This document shows, piece after piece, positions 11,179 to 22,428 of a stretch of DNA of 64,000 bases. Numbering within the stretch: the first letter of the stretch is position 1; every line of letters begins with the position of its first letter. Below the pieces are notes generated by a model, which searched no databases, was not told the origin of the DNA, and worked only from the letters and a program-made list of their open reading frames with translations. Made by a program: the position numbers and the translations under genes. This stretch comes from Taxawa tesnikishii (nom. ined.). Its lineage: Eukaryota; Ascomycota; Dothideomycetes; Dothideales. Location: positions 2,666,001-2,730,000 of the forward strand of contig JAPDRO010000001.1 in the NCBI GenBank assembly GCA_030247885.1, read 5' to 3'.

Positions 11179-14100
11179 ATGTTTCGCTCGTTAAACAAGA
11201 AGAAGGGTGATGACCTTACATCACCCCCACCACAGAAGGAGAAGAGATGGAAGAAGGGGAAGAAAGGTCAGGCGGAGGAAAAGCCTCAACTTGATCTCAA
11301 CAGCGCCTTGCCTTCGGTCGATGATTTTCGCACCAGCTTGATCATGCCAAACCTTTCCACTCGCTTTAGTATGCTTCGGGAGCAGGACGACCCGAACTCG
11401 TTACTCGGCAAGGCGAGCGACGACAGCGTGCTTGCTCCAAAACGGCAGTCGCGATTGTTCGAATTCGGCTTTTCAGGTCCCAACAATGGGTTGTCGGATA
11501 TCGCTGAAGTGGCCTCCATCAACAGCTCGCTCAGGCCGCCTCTTGCTGTGATGCAACGAACCGGTTCTTACGCTTCAGAAGAAGGGTATGGCAACGATGA
11601 CGATTCTTCTCACAACGGCAGCGTCATGGCAAGAGCACGACCCGCTGAAGGCAACGTTCTATTCGGTGGTCGTCAGAAGATTTACAAGATCGCGGACGGC
11701 AGTCAAGGAAGTACAGGCAGGCTGCTGTACGACAACGATGTCAACCTGTCCGCTTTCCAAAAGTATCGGCAACGTGAGAAGGAGGCGGCAGCAGCAGCAA
11801 CAACAACAACAACAACACAGGAGGAACAAGACGCAGATGTCGGTGCAACTCGACAAGACGATCAGACACAAGACGCTGCCGTGGAAAACGCGCATGGTTT
11901 CAACTTCAGCGACGACGTCGAGCACGTCCAGGGGCATCGTGCCGCAATGCGTTCGCCATCTCCTTCTTCCTCAGATCACAAGCGCTCAACTTCGTTGTCG
12001 AGTACATCGCCCCCTTCGCAAAGGCGATCGTCAACCGCTGCCACTTCTGTTGGCTCGGTGGTCGCTGCATCAGCACCTACATCAGCACCCGCCCCAGCTG
12101 CGACAACCGTTTCGACGGCTGCTCCGGTAAAGGCAATGGCAGGACCCGGACTAGAGAGGTCTTTGACAAAACGCAGGCTGTATGAGCAAGGCATGGAGCA
12201 GCACATGTACGAGCAGCAAACTTCGGCATTGACTCGTCTTAATTCTATACAACGACGACCAACTCTCAGCAACAGAACAGGACCGCCTATGCTCTCTCAC
12301 GCTAAGAGCGTTGGAAATCTGCACGACCGGTCATACCAGCCGTACGCTGTGCAATCGCGCAGCGCCCCCTCTTGCACCTCTGACCACGTTCGGGTCACTT
12401 CGCAAGCCAAACTCGAAAGGCTCAAGTCCGGTGCCGAGTTACCCACAGTCGCCCACGAGTCCTCTGAACGACATCGATCAGATGGGTGTCCTTTCCTCTG
12501 CTCTGAACCCAGAAGACCGGGGCAAAGCTACTGCCATGGGAGCCTTCAACAAGCCTGCCCAGCAGTTCGATGAACAGCAGTATCTGGAACGACAACGTCA
12601 ACTTCAGCATTCAATGGACAACGCTGCCCAGCGGAGGCCCTCCGTGGGCAAGTTTGCTCCTCGGAAAAACTCTATCGACAACTTTGCTCCACGAAGGCCG
12701 TCTGTGGACCATTTCGCTCCACGCAGACCGTCCGTTAATAGCCCTGCTCAGCGCCAGAATTCTGTGGACGACCTCGTACAGCGAAAGAACTCCGTTGACA
12801 TATCAGATCAATCCGTACAGGCAAGACTTGTACGTTGTGAGCAGGGCCCAGACCGTGCGAATTCGAGGGCTTCTCAGCGCGCGAGGTCTCAATCGGCTTC
12901 TCGACAGTCGCAAAGACCACTGCAGTCACAATCGCCGCAGACTCAGCCGCAGCCTCAACAAGAGCTGGAACAGGAACCGGAGCCGGAACTGCAGGTGCAA
13001 GCGCAACCTGAGTCTTCCGCTTCTGCCGCCTTTTCTGTGTTCCAGAACGCTGCCCTGCAAATGCGTGCTGCGCAAGGCAACCTGCAACACCCATCCTCTC
13101 ATGCGACACATGAGATTCCTGATACCCATAAGACCTTCTTTGGCGACATCAGCGCAAGTGATAGTGAAGATGAGGACGTACAAGAAATTTCAAGGCAGCC
13201 TGGCCACGGCTTCTACTCAAATGCATACTCAAATGGCCCAGTCGGTGGTCGGTTCCCAGGGACGATGCTGCCCTCAGTATTCGAACATCCGGCGCTTCGC
13301 TCACATGGCAGTGCTTTCAACATCATCGAGGAGGAAGAGGACATTCCTGAAGTGCCACCGCTTCGACCTACGCCTTCCGCAAGATCTTTGCAGACCGACA
13401 CCGCTACCATACCCGCTCCCACTCCGGAGGAGCAGGAGATTGACTCGCCGACAATGGGCATGAACGACGCGGCTTTGAGCGGATTGGTGCATCAACATCT
13501 GCGCAACGATAGCAATCAATCCTCCATCTACCCCGACCGGAAGTCTGTTCATCCCATGCCGCCCCCTCAACCAAGCGTTCCGAGCCTTTCTGATGCCACT
13601 TCGCGGAACACTCGTTACACAGTTGACTCTGACCGCCGCATCAACTCCAGCTACACCAACTCCAATCCATGGGACCTCGAAGAGTTCGACGGAGGATATT
13701 ACTATGGCGAGCAAGATACCAGGAGCCCCGTCAGCCCTGTGGACTCGAACAAATCCAGGAACAATCTGGCTTCAGCCTCATCGAAGCCGAATGTTCACGC
13801 CGATAGAGCCTCCACCGCTCTTCGGGATTCTGAGCCATTGGAAGGTGCATGGCAAGCGGAGCTCAAGAGGCAGCACACTCGTGATGCCAGCACAGCGACG
13901 CAGCAGGAGCGCGAGGCTTTCGATAACGAGCTTGCGGCGCGTCAGCAGGCTATCCAGGAGAAACTGAAGAACATGGTAGAGAGCCAGAGCCGAGGAGTCA
14001 GTCCAGTGCCGAGTGTTTCGGGGGCTTTGAAGGCTTTTGGTATGCTCAAGCGCAGGGACAGCCGTGAGTCAATGGCAAACCCGCAAGACGGCGCCTCCGC

Positions 14101-15331
14101 AAAGGCCATGAAGATGCTCGGTATCGGTTCCAGCAACCCTGTGGGTTCCAGCACGACCTCACTGCAGAACCAACACGACAGATACCACGGTTACGAAGAG
14201 TCTCGGCCGGATACTGCCATGACTAACAGGACCAACGGTTACCTGCCAAACGCGTCTGCGCAGCGAACTCCGCCTACACGCAGAGACCGTAGTCAGTCTC
14301 GTCCGAGAGGCGACAGTGAGACCAGCACTACCGGGAACATGCGCGTGAGGGGACCTATGCCGCCTCAACCCAATGCGAATCAATCGCGGTCACGGTCCAG
14401 GTCGAACTCCGCCGTATCCGCTGGTAGATCGCGCAGTCGCACTGGCCGCTACCGCGATGACCTCGACAAAGCCATGAAGGAGGGAATGGCCTCTAGCGCT
14501 AGTGGACTGCCTGAGCTGTCTCAACAGTTGACGCCACGTCCATCGCCAGAGATGTACCAATATTCATCGCCGCCTCTGGAAGGTCAAGGTCGTGCCAGAA
14601 GCAACAGCAAGCACGCCACTCCTGGCTACTTCGAGGCTAAGAACCTGCAACCGATCCAGACCATGGGTAATCCTCGCTTGACACCTGGTGGCCTCACGCC
14701 TGCCACGTTGTCCCATGCGACATTTCACTCTGCTTCTTCTGGTATTGGATCGCCATATCCGAACGCCAACACGCCACCGCTGTCAGCTGCTACGACTCCA
14801 GTCATGCAAGCTTCTGAGATCATGCCCAAGGTTCCGAACATGCCTCCCATTGAGAAGAACAAGCCTTTGCTCCGCAAAAGACAGTCAACAAGTTTGACAT
14901 CTCAGAACCCACGCTAATCTCCTCAACCTCGAACGTGGATACGGTCGATCTTCCACCCGGCGCCTCCCTCAAAAACGGTATGGATGAGTATCCACCCCAC
15001 GGCCCTCGCCGCCGAAAGACCAACCGTCTCTTCAGCTTCGGCCGTGACGGCGCTTCGGACGAGCCTGATAGGGTGCGCGCCAACATGATCAGCCCGCCAC
15101 CCCCACCACTCGTGCCTGGTCATGCACGCGAGAATACTCTCCACCACCGAGGACGAAGTCCTCAACAGCCACCATTCACAGCGCGCGAGAAGCGCCAGTC
15201 GTGGCGCTCGTGGAGGCCCTGGCAACTACCCACGCAGCATGCGCAGTCATGACAACTTCGAGCAGCCTGCGTATGGCTACAATGCGAGGAGCAGCCCTGA
15301 GAGACCGATGGTCGAGGGCGGTATGTTTTAG
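11179..15331 (+). CDS. large intrinsically disordered fungal protein, function unknown; frame interrupted
   Basis: Three long frames, collinear and of the same style, appear to encode one protein of about 1,380 residues. The first frame starts at 11179 (MFRSLNKKKGDD) and runs to about 12,365. The second carries 12,370-14,870. The third carries 14,875 to about 15,100, after which a last frame ends in RPMVEGGMF at 15331. The change at 12,365-12,369 falls in a C5 run, where SRSAP continues as LAPLTTFGSLRK. The change near 14,872 is repaired by one C, giving KPLLPQKTVNKFD. The protein is rich in Ser, Pro, Gln and Arg, with a poly-Ala/Thr tract near residue 210, an acidic patch (SASDSEDED) and SR-rich segments. 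I recognise no folded domain. Frame breaks could be sequencing error or recent decay; the long open frames on both sides favour error. Confidence 0.7.
12622..12810 (+). repeat. six coding tandem repeats with basophilic phosphorylation motifs
   Basis: Inside the disordered protein, six units of about 10-11 residues follow each other. Their cores are RRPSVGKF, RKNSIDNF, RRPSVDHF, RRPSVNSP, RQNSVDDL and RKNSVDIS. Five match R-[RK]-x-S, the protein kinase A consensus, and all carry a hydrophobic residue after the Ser. The array looks like a multi-site phosphorylation module. Confidence 0.85.
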
Positions 15332-16089
15332 GGCCCGGCCGCCGCACCCTTTCGCATCCGGTTGCTGCTCTTCCTGTCCGAGCTTCGTTTTCGGCTTCTG
15401 TTTCTGATTCTGACTCTTTTCCATTAATTGTTCATATTCTAGGGTGGGGAATGCATATGATACCAACGTCTGTACGGCCGCAGGCACGGCGCGAAAAAGG
15501 GAGGGCAAAACAAAAACGGGGTGCTCTTCTTCATCATACTTTTTCCCATCAAGGAGGCGCAAATCTGTAGGACTTGTTTTCTTTCTTTTTTCTATGCGCA
15601 AGATACCTTTTTTGCTCAGTCGATAGCCTGTCTCTTTCTAAAGCGCGGGTGGATCGGCGGACGGTCTGCGTGTGTGTAAATTATTTAGTGCTTAGTTGCT
15701 GCTTGATTTTTCGGCTCGAAAAAGGAGCGAATACCATTTTTTGTTCAAGCTTATGTACTAGTAGCTCTTGTGTATTTCGCAAACCAATCGAGTAAACCGA
15801 TCCCTCAACCTGCCTGTTGCGTTCTGAGATCTGCATACGTATACTCGGAGCAGCTCATCCGGACCATGTAGATGAGATCCATGGTATATAAACATATGCT
15901 GCGCCAAGCTAGATATCTCCTTCTCCTCTCAATTCTGCCCTTTGCATCAATCGACTTCACTCAGGATTTTCCCACACCGGTGAGTTCTTACAGTAGGCTT
16001 ATCGAGCTTGTGCTCGACCTTTGAAGGTCAGCGGCTAAAGCGAAGGCCGCACCCAGCACAGCTCTTCGCAGTTCAGGACGAGTAAGAGT

Positions 16090-16140
16090 TCCTTCTTCTT
16101 CTTCTTCTTCTTCTCCTCCTCCTCCTCCTCCTCCTCCTCC
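16090..16140. repeat. (TTC)n-(TCC)n compound microsatellite
   Basis: A run of TTC triplets changes midway into TCC triplets, about 51 bp in total, noncoding. The switch within one tract suggests a point change that later spread by slippage. Confidence 0.95.
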
Positions 16141-16267
16141 TGATGACCCTATATCCAACCTCGATGTCTCGTTGATTCGAACGAAAGTAATACACAGTAC
16201 TGGGTCAATGTGTTCGAACGGACCCAAAAGTCCACACTTTCTATTTTCACTCTAGAGCACTCGGGGG

Positions 16268-16272
<5 letters not shown>

Positions 16273-16345
<73 letters not shown>
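16273..16345. repeat. (GA)n microsatellite
   Basis: An uninterrupted dinucleotide run of about 73 bp. It is the second long GA tract in the window and lies about 640 bp beyond the stop codon of the Ish1-repeat gene. Confidence 0.97.
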
Positions 16346-16348
<3 letters not shown>

Positions 16349-16985
16349 GCCCGAGTTTTCCTTTCCATGTAGAACGATAGTAAAAATCAAGTCTCGTTCT
16401 CGATCGATCCCAAGTAACAGCGGTCTCGATGGTCGAAACTGGATACGAGCGACTGAGCGTCGAGAAGAGCAACACGGGTAGATCCTTCGCATGTTGCAAC
16501 CGAGTTTGTGTTCGGGGTTCGTACTAATGAAACCTCCGGCTCGCAACCGAACACAATAGATGAGATGAAAAGAGGAAATTATCATGGCAGGCTCTGCCAA
16601 ATCTCATCAGGGACGCCGTGCTGCCAAGTCAAACTCTCGGAATCCATTACATCTGGATTCACGCCATGTGCATCCTTCATAACTCTTCGAAATAGATGCT
16701 TATGCCAGTCTGTGTCGCCATCTTTGAACCAAAAATTCATTCTCGGCCGATTCGTAGGCATAAAACTAGCTAAGGGGGATCATAACCGCAATGGCCATTT
16801 CCTCAACCGGCCATTCCCCACCTTTGGATTAAAAGTACAGAAGTCATCGTGGCCATCGTTAACAGGAATCGTTTTTTTGTCAGTCATCAACCGTCGTCCT
16901 TCATATCATCAGTCCTCCACAACCCCTTCGTTCAAATCGTTCTTTCCTTCTACCGTCGGCTTCTGGTCGTGTCAGCGAGAGTGAT

Positions 16986-19123
16986 TTACAACTCCTCCTT
17001 GACGCGGTCAGTAGCACGCTGAGCAGCCTCACCAACACGGTCGCCGGCAGCAGTGGCAGACTCCTTGATGGCATCAGTGGCAGCCCTGACACCGCTCGAG
17101 GCGGACTTGCTGGCACCGCTGGCGGATGGAGCGTTTCCGGACACGGACGAAGCGGAGGCGTGGCCACGGTTGGTGGCAGACGCTGCAGACTTGCTGGCAC
17201 GGCTGGACGCAGAGTAGGCGCTGGCGTACGCAGAGTCGGTGGCACCACGGGCGGAGTCGAAGGAACCGCTGGCCCTGGTGGCGGCGGAGTGGGCGCTGGA
17301 GTAAGCAGCGTCAGTAGCCGCACGAGCAGTGTCATATGCATCAGCGGCAGCGCCACCGACGCGGTCATAGGCGGAGTAGGCGCTTGCGTAAGCAGAGTCG
17401 GTAGCGGCGCGGGCGGAGTCGTAGGCGGCACCAGCCTTGCCACCGGCCTTGTTGTAGGCGGAGTAGGCGCTAGAGTAGGCAGTGTCGGTAGCAGCACGAG
17501 CAGAGTCGTAAGCAGCAGCAGTAGCAGAAGCAGCGGAAGCGGAAACCTGAGAACCAACGCTGGTAGCGGAGGCGGAAGCCAGACCGGCCTTAGCCATGGC
17601 CCAGTGGTACCAGTCCATGGCCTGTCCGTAGACACCAGCAGTGGCACGAGCGTACTCGTTGCCAGCGGAGGAAGTGGCAGCACCGTAAGCAGAGGCTCCG
17701 GAGGCGGAGACTTGGGAGGCAGCGGCGGCAGCACGGCTAGATGCAGAGTAGGCGCTGGCGTAGGCCGAGTCGGTGGCGGCGCGAGCAGAGTCAAAAGCTT
17801 CGGAGGCAGCACCGCCGGCTCTGTCATAGGCGGAGTAGGCGCTTGCGTAAGCAGAGTCGGTAGCGGCGCGGGCGGAGTCGTAGGCGGCACCAGCCTTGCC
17901 ACCGGCCTTGTTGTAGGCGGAGTAGGCGCTAGAGTAGGCAGTATCGGTGGCAGCGCGGGCAGAATCGTATGCGGCAGCAGTGACGGAAGCTCCAGAGGCA
18001 GAGGCGCCGGAGGCGTAGCTACCAGCAGACGCGGAGAGCTTAGCGGAGTTCTTGCGGGCGAGAGCGAGGAGCTCGTTGCGGTTGGAACCCTGAGGGACCT
18101 TGATGCCGTTCTTGTCCGCCCATTCCTTGATTTGGCTGTCGCTCCAAGAGTTCAGAAGCTGGTCAGTGTAGGAGTTGGAACCAGAGGCCTTGTTGGCAGC
18201 GATACGAGAGTTGCGACGGACAGAGGCAACGAGCTTGTCACGGTTGCTTGGCTGTGGGGCGGGGATTCCGCGCTCATCGAGCCACTTCTTCAGGTCGGAC
18301 TCGGACCAGGATTGGTAGAGCCAGTTGCCAGGGTAGGAAGCGGTCTCGCCGGCCTTGTTGGCGGCGGACTGGTAGTTGGAGCGAGCGGACTGAAGAAGCG
18401 AGTCACGGGTGCGAGGAGTCGGGTTAGGAATTCCGTGGTAGTCGAGGAAGGCCTTCAGCTGAGACTCGGTCCAGCTATGGAGAGGTCAGTCACATGTTCG
18501 TATCAGTACAGAAGCAACGGAACGAACCTGTCGAAGATCCAGTCGGTGACGCTGTTGTACGAGTCGGAAGCCTGCTCGGCAGTCTCGTGCCAGTAGCCCT
18601 TGACCTGGCCGATCAGGCTGTCCTTGTTCTTCTCAGTACCCTTCTTGGCCTTCTGGCCCTGAGTGGACAGGTAAGACTGGAGCTGGTTGGCATCCCAGCT
18701 GTTGTATGGGGTAGCGACCTTGTCCTCCCAGTGCTCCTTGACCAGGTTCTGAAGGTCCTTACGGTCGGCAGCGGAAGGGTAGGGAATGTCGTGGTCGGAG
18801 AGCCACCGTTCGAGCTCGGTCTCGTGCCATTTGTTGTATGCTGGATGGCTTTGTCAGTGGTTGATCCTGCGGAATGGAGAGGTCGAATGATGCGGGGTAA
18901 AATGAAGGATCTCTGAGCGAGCAGTCGTGTTTCATAGCATTCGTAGCTCAGAAACGCGTGGGCAATGCAATGGGAAACTGGACATCGATGGGAAGAGGGT
19001 GGCATGGTCGAGTGTGAGCGATCAGTATTGGAGCTACTCACCGGCCTTGCTGAACCAGGAGCTGGCGACAACGGAGTCTGCAGCAAGTGCAAGCACCAGC
19101 GCGTTTGCGAAGTTGAATCTCAT
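16986..19123 (-). CDS. Ish1/Msc1-type stress protein with a repetitive Ala/Ser-rich LEA-like tail
   Basis: Three exons (19123-19042, 18840-18528, 18474-16986; all phases fit) give 627 residues. A signal peptide (MRFNFANALVLALAADSVVA) is followed by five Ish1 repeats between about residues 23 and 270. Each carries a W-x-x-x-x-L...W/F-L core, for example SWSESDLKKWLDERGIP and SWSDSQIKEWADKNGIK. The remaining ~350 residues are Ala/Ser/Tyr-rich repeats built on SARAATDSAYASAYSAY, resembling LEA-type proteins. Ish1 in fission yeast is a stress-induced nuclear-envelope protein and Msc1 of budding yeast carries the same repeats; the signal peptide here fits an ER/nuclear-envelope or secretory location. 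Intron 2 uses the donor GTTCGT. AGGGG-type motifs upstream (for instance near 19,213) could be stress-response elements, which is inference. The tail has expanded by recent duplication. Confidence 0.92.
17364..17942 (-). repeat. perfect 120-bp direct repeat inside the Ish1-type gene
   Basis: Positions 17364-17483 and 17823-17942 are identical by eye over 120 bp and lie 459 bp apart, which is exactly 153 codons. The repeat is therefore an in-frame internal duplication of the Ala/Ser-rich tail. The flanking parts of the 153-residue unit have already diverged. Confidence 0.92.
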
Positions 19124-19447
19124 GTTGAACCGTGCTGTGTCTCAGAAAACTTGATTGCAGCAGCTGTGACTTGAGAAGAAGAAGGAAAGAAAGCAAGAAA
19201 GAAGAGATATCAGGGGTGGGTTAAGAGGGAAGAGTGTGTACTGCCGTCAACGAGAGGACAGAAGTTTCTTGATGTGATGTGCCCAGATCGGATGATCATG
19301 AATGATGTCGCTTTCTGGGGAAAAGTGGCTGTGGCAGTGGGTGGGGTGCGCTGATTGGATCGCTTCAGCAACGTCACGCAAAGAATGACGTAGGTAAACA
19401 ATTGCTCCTCTCGATCGCAGATTCGCACTGTGCACTGCAGGTTTTTG

Positions 19448-19506
19448 GGCTGGCGGCTGGCGGCTGGCGGCTGGCGGTTGGCGGTTGGCAATTGGCAGGC
19501 TGGCGT
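19448..19506. repeat. 7-bp minisatellite, unit GGCTGGC with variants
   Basis: About eight units. The first four read GGCTGGC; later ones drift to GGTTGGC and AATTGGC, showing point changes across the array. Confidence 0.9.
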
Positions 19507-19583
19507 CGAGCAAGCACAGCGACGCCTGCAGGTATTGAGTTTGGCTGGTGACACGTTGCGCTTTGTGAAAGCGTGTGTGCAAC

Positions 19584-19632
19584 TGTACACTGTACACCGT
19601 ACACCGTACACCGTACACCGTACACCGTACCG
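19584..19632. repeat. 7-bp minisatellite, unit TACACCG
   Basis: About six or seven units, beginning as TGTACAC and becoming regular TACACCG. It lies only about 80 bp from the GGCTGGC array and has the same period. Confidence 0.9.
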
Positions 19633-20595
19633 TTTCCTGGACGGGATAAGACAGGGTTTCTCAAGCCACGCACACGCACATGGTTAGAAAGTGCTACATA
19701 CCAAGTGCTATATACTAAGCGCTGTATACTATAGGCTGTATGCTATAGGCGCGCAGGGACCTACAACACTAGCTGGCATTGATGGTCGCTCTATGTACTT
19801 AATATTACCGAGTCGCCTTTTAGGGAAGGCATCCGACACGAGACATGAGACACTCCGTGTTTCGCCGGCAGGTTGGTTTCCCTTCTCTGTGCCCTCCAGC
19901 CATCTGGCACTCAAACCCCATCTCCATCCCGGCGAAAGGACGTCGAATAACACATTCTGGTGACATCATGTCGAAATCCCACGAAATGACATGCGCCAAG
20001 TTGCAGCAAACGCGTTCGGCCTTCACTCGCGCGCAGGATTCGGATTGCAAAGCGGTCATAGTGCCGGTGTCGGTCCACATCTCCCTCCTAAGCAACCGAA
20101 GCCTCGTCAAGCCGGCCCAAGCCTCTCCCGCAGGGCCCTGATCGACACGACGTCAAACCTTCGTCTGCGAAAAATCGCCGCTGAGGAAAGCAAGCCCTTT
20201 GCCCATGCCAGGCTCTCCTAAGCTTTCCTGAACCGGTAGTTGAGCGCCCCTCGGTTTCGGAGTTTGGGACAGATCGGCTCTAGGATTTTAGACTATGCGC
20301 CCATGTTGCCTGTACCCTAGTCACTTATCACACACTCGGTTTGTAATAGAAGGCCTGAGCCGATTGTTTATATCTTTCCTCATTCCCACTTCCTCCCCCG
20401 TCTTCGCCTCCTCCATACCATCTGCGCCTTCCGTCGAACGCTTCTGTAATCTTGCACCTTGATCCTTCCCGCCCGTCTGACAACATCCGTCCGTGACTTC
20501 CCTCACCGTCCCTCAACACCCCTTTCTCGCAACCTCCCGCCTCTACCACACACCACACACCACACTCCGTACACTGCACACCGCATCCATACAGA

Positions 20596-21440
20596 ATGGC
20601 AGTAATATGGGGCCTCGATCTCCACGAGATCCAATGGAGCAAGTTCAAGTCCTCATACATGTGGAACACCACCTACCATCTCCGGCGGACCAAGTTCATC
20701 GTCTACCAGCTCGCCATGATCCTCTGCGTGGTATCCGAATCCCTCGGCACGGCCGTGCTATCCGACTACATCGACCAAGAAGACTACCTACGCCGGCAGA
20801 ACCCCGCGGCCATCGAGCACAACGACGACATTGTCGGCATCGGCTCCTACAACATCTTCAACGGCATCTACGTCGCCACCATCTTCGGCGCCGCGTTTTT
20901 CTTCGACCTGTTCTGGCCCGAGAGGCGCGAGAGCCGCGCCGTCAGGCTCGCGTGGAAGATCTGCGCCGTCCTGGCCTGCGTCTTCTGTCTGGCTTCGGCG
21001 CTCGCCCTGACCGTCATCGTGGCCACGCATAGCGCATACGTGACCGGCGTCCCGCAGAGCGAAGCCAACCGCCTGATCACCGACTCCGGAAAGCACCAGA
21101 GCCTGGTCTACCACACGAACCCGAGAGCGGTCGCCAGCGCCGTCTTCATCTGGCCCGGCTTCGTGGCCACTGTTGCGAGGTAAGCAATTCGACCCAACCC
21201 CGTCATGCGCTTCCTTTCTTCCTTCCTTTCTTTCTTTCTCTTTTCACCGTGTTTTTTTCATGCAGCTAACGCGTCGGGTCTCCCAGTTGCATCATCCTCT
21301 TCTTGTCTCAGAAGCACGACGACAGCTACGGTGTCTTCTCCACCCATGCCCGTACCGAGAAGGAGATGCGTGACGAGTCCATCCACACGCCAGAAGGCGC
21401 ACCTGTGGCGCCGGAGCACCAGCCTCGGTCCACCGTCTGA
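20596..21440 (+). CDS. four-helix membrane protein, function unknown
   Basis: Two exons (20596-21179, 21287-21440) give 245 residues. The intron has donor GTAAGC and acceptor CAG, and the junction reads TVARSCIILFLSQKHDD in a continuous frame, so a hydrophobic helix is split by the intron. Four hydrophobic stretches lie at about residues 34-55, 86-107, 120-142 and 176-201. The N-terminal part (WGLDLHEIQWSKFKSSY) and the loop DYIDQEDYLRRQNP are polar. The C-terminal tail is acidic and Pro-rich. I recognise no family; the topology resembles small fungal tetraspan proteins such as SUR7/MARVEL types, but no signature residue supports that. Confidence 0.82.
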
Positions 21441-22428
21441 GCACGGCGTTTCCGAATATCAATACGAGCACGAGCACGAGCACGAACGTACACGAACGCC
21501 GTAATGCATTGGCCTGCACCAGACAGGCACGGGATAGCGGGCGTTTCTTGGGCAAGCGCAGGCAAGCGCTAGATATTGGGGGTGGGATTTTTTCTTCTTT
21601 CTGGGGGCAACGGGTTTCTCTTCGTTTCATGATACCACTTCGCACGAGACAGCATGGGCGCTGGCGCTCTTCTTCTCTTGGTCACGTTGAGCTACAAGGA
21701 AGGGCGTTCTGGGATGGAAGGGAATGGGGGGGGGGTAAGATCCTTTTCGGGCATAGCGATGGAGCCGCCTATTCAACACTAATAATCTTTTCCATCATCA
21801 TTTTTCCCGTTCCTTTTACAGTCCGAGTCTTCTACGTAGTGACCGCTTGTAAACCGCGCATTTCCATACTTTTCGCTGCGTGCCAAACCGTCACTAATAT
21901 GGGGCCTGCCTGCTTTAGACATTCCCGCCCTTTGCTTAATGCTATTTATCTCAATGCATGTCTCCGTTCGAGACAAGATCTAACCTTACCCAACGTCTTT
22001 GTTGGTCGCGTAGTAGCAGTCGGTAGCCCAATCTGAAACCTCTCCTTCTGACCCTGCTTACTGAGATGGACTGAGAAAAAGGGAGGATCACTTTTGGGAG
22101 ATATCAACGCTACACAACAAGCTCATTGCAAGCATGAGATGCGCCGGAAGGGAATCGTTAACCCCGCTGCCGCCCGAACGCCGTTTGCGCTGAGACATCA
22201 AACTCGCAGCAATGCCGTTGAATGACCTCCTTTGAAAACTCCTCAAACGTAATTGGAAGATTCTGGCCGTGAAGGGAACCCTGTTGTTCCAGTCTTCTGG
22301 ACTAAGAATCACCAGCAGCTTCGCCCTGGCCCTTGCGCCACGACATCGCTAATGCGGCCATGCGTCGTCAGGCTCGAACCCACCCTGAAAGAGATTCGCA
22401 GGTCCCAGATCGTACCCAAAAGGGTCGT
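21441..22428. other. intergenic, convergent 3' regions
   Basis: Between two convergent genes. It contains a G10 homopolymer (21726-21735) and a stretch of A/T-rich sequence around 21,780-21,830. No gene is seen. Confidence 0.55.

Larger units (their letters stand above)
15332..16985. other. intergenic, convergent 3' regions with microsatellites
   Basis: Between two convergent genes. It holds A/T-rich 3' sequence (15,500-15,800), a TATATAAA at 15885-15892 and two microsatellites listed separately. A 45-codon spliced frame near 15,896-16,085 was considered and rejected. Confidence 0.6.
19124..20595. other. divergent promoter region (1.5 kb) with two minisatellites
   Basis: Shared upstream region of the minus-strand Ish1-type gene and the plus-strand membrane-protein gene. 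The part near the plus-strand gene has C/T- and CACA-rich leader sequence. Two 7-bp arrays are listed separately. Around 19,690-19,750 a degenerate repeat related to GTGCTATATACTA is visible. Confidence 0.6.

Noticed and set aside
15896-16085. 45-residue spliced frame starting MLRQARYLLLLSILPFASI with a GTGAGT donor
   Set aside because: It resembles a tiny secreted peptide, but its ATG is only 4 bp after the TATATAAA, so the transcript would start inside the frame. The second exon is very short and basic without family support.
17160-18596. 478-codon plus-strand frame rich in Gly, Val and Ser
   Set aside because: It is the antisense of the Ala/Ser-rich repeats of the Ish1-type gene, which has a signal peptide, fitting splice sites and a recognised domain. 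Repetitive GC-rich codons keep the other strand open by chance.
22368-22395. GGGTTCGAGCC-like motif on the minus strand, resembling a tRNA B box
   Set aside because: No matching A box, cloverleaf or T-rich terminator is visible around it.
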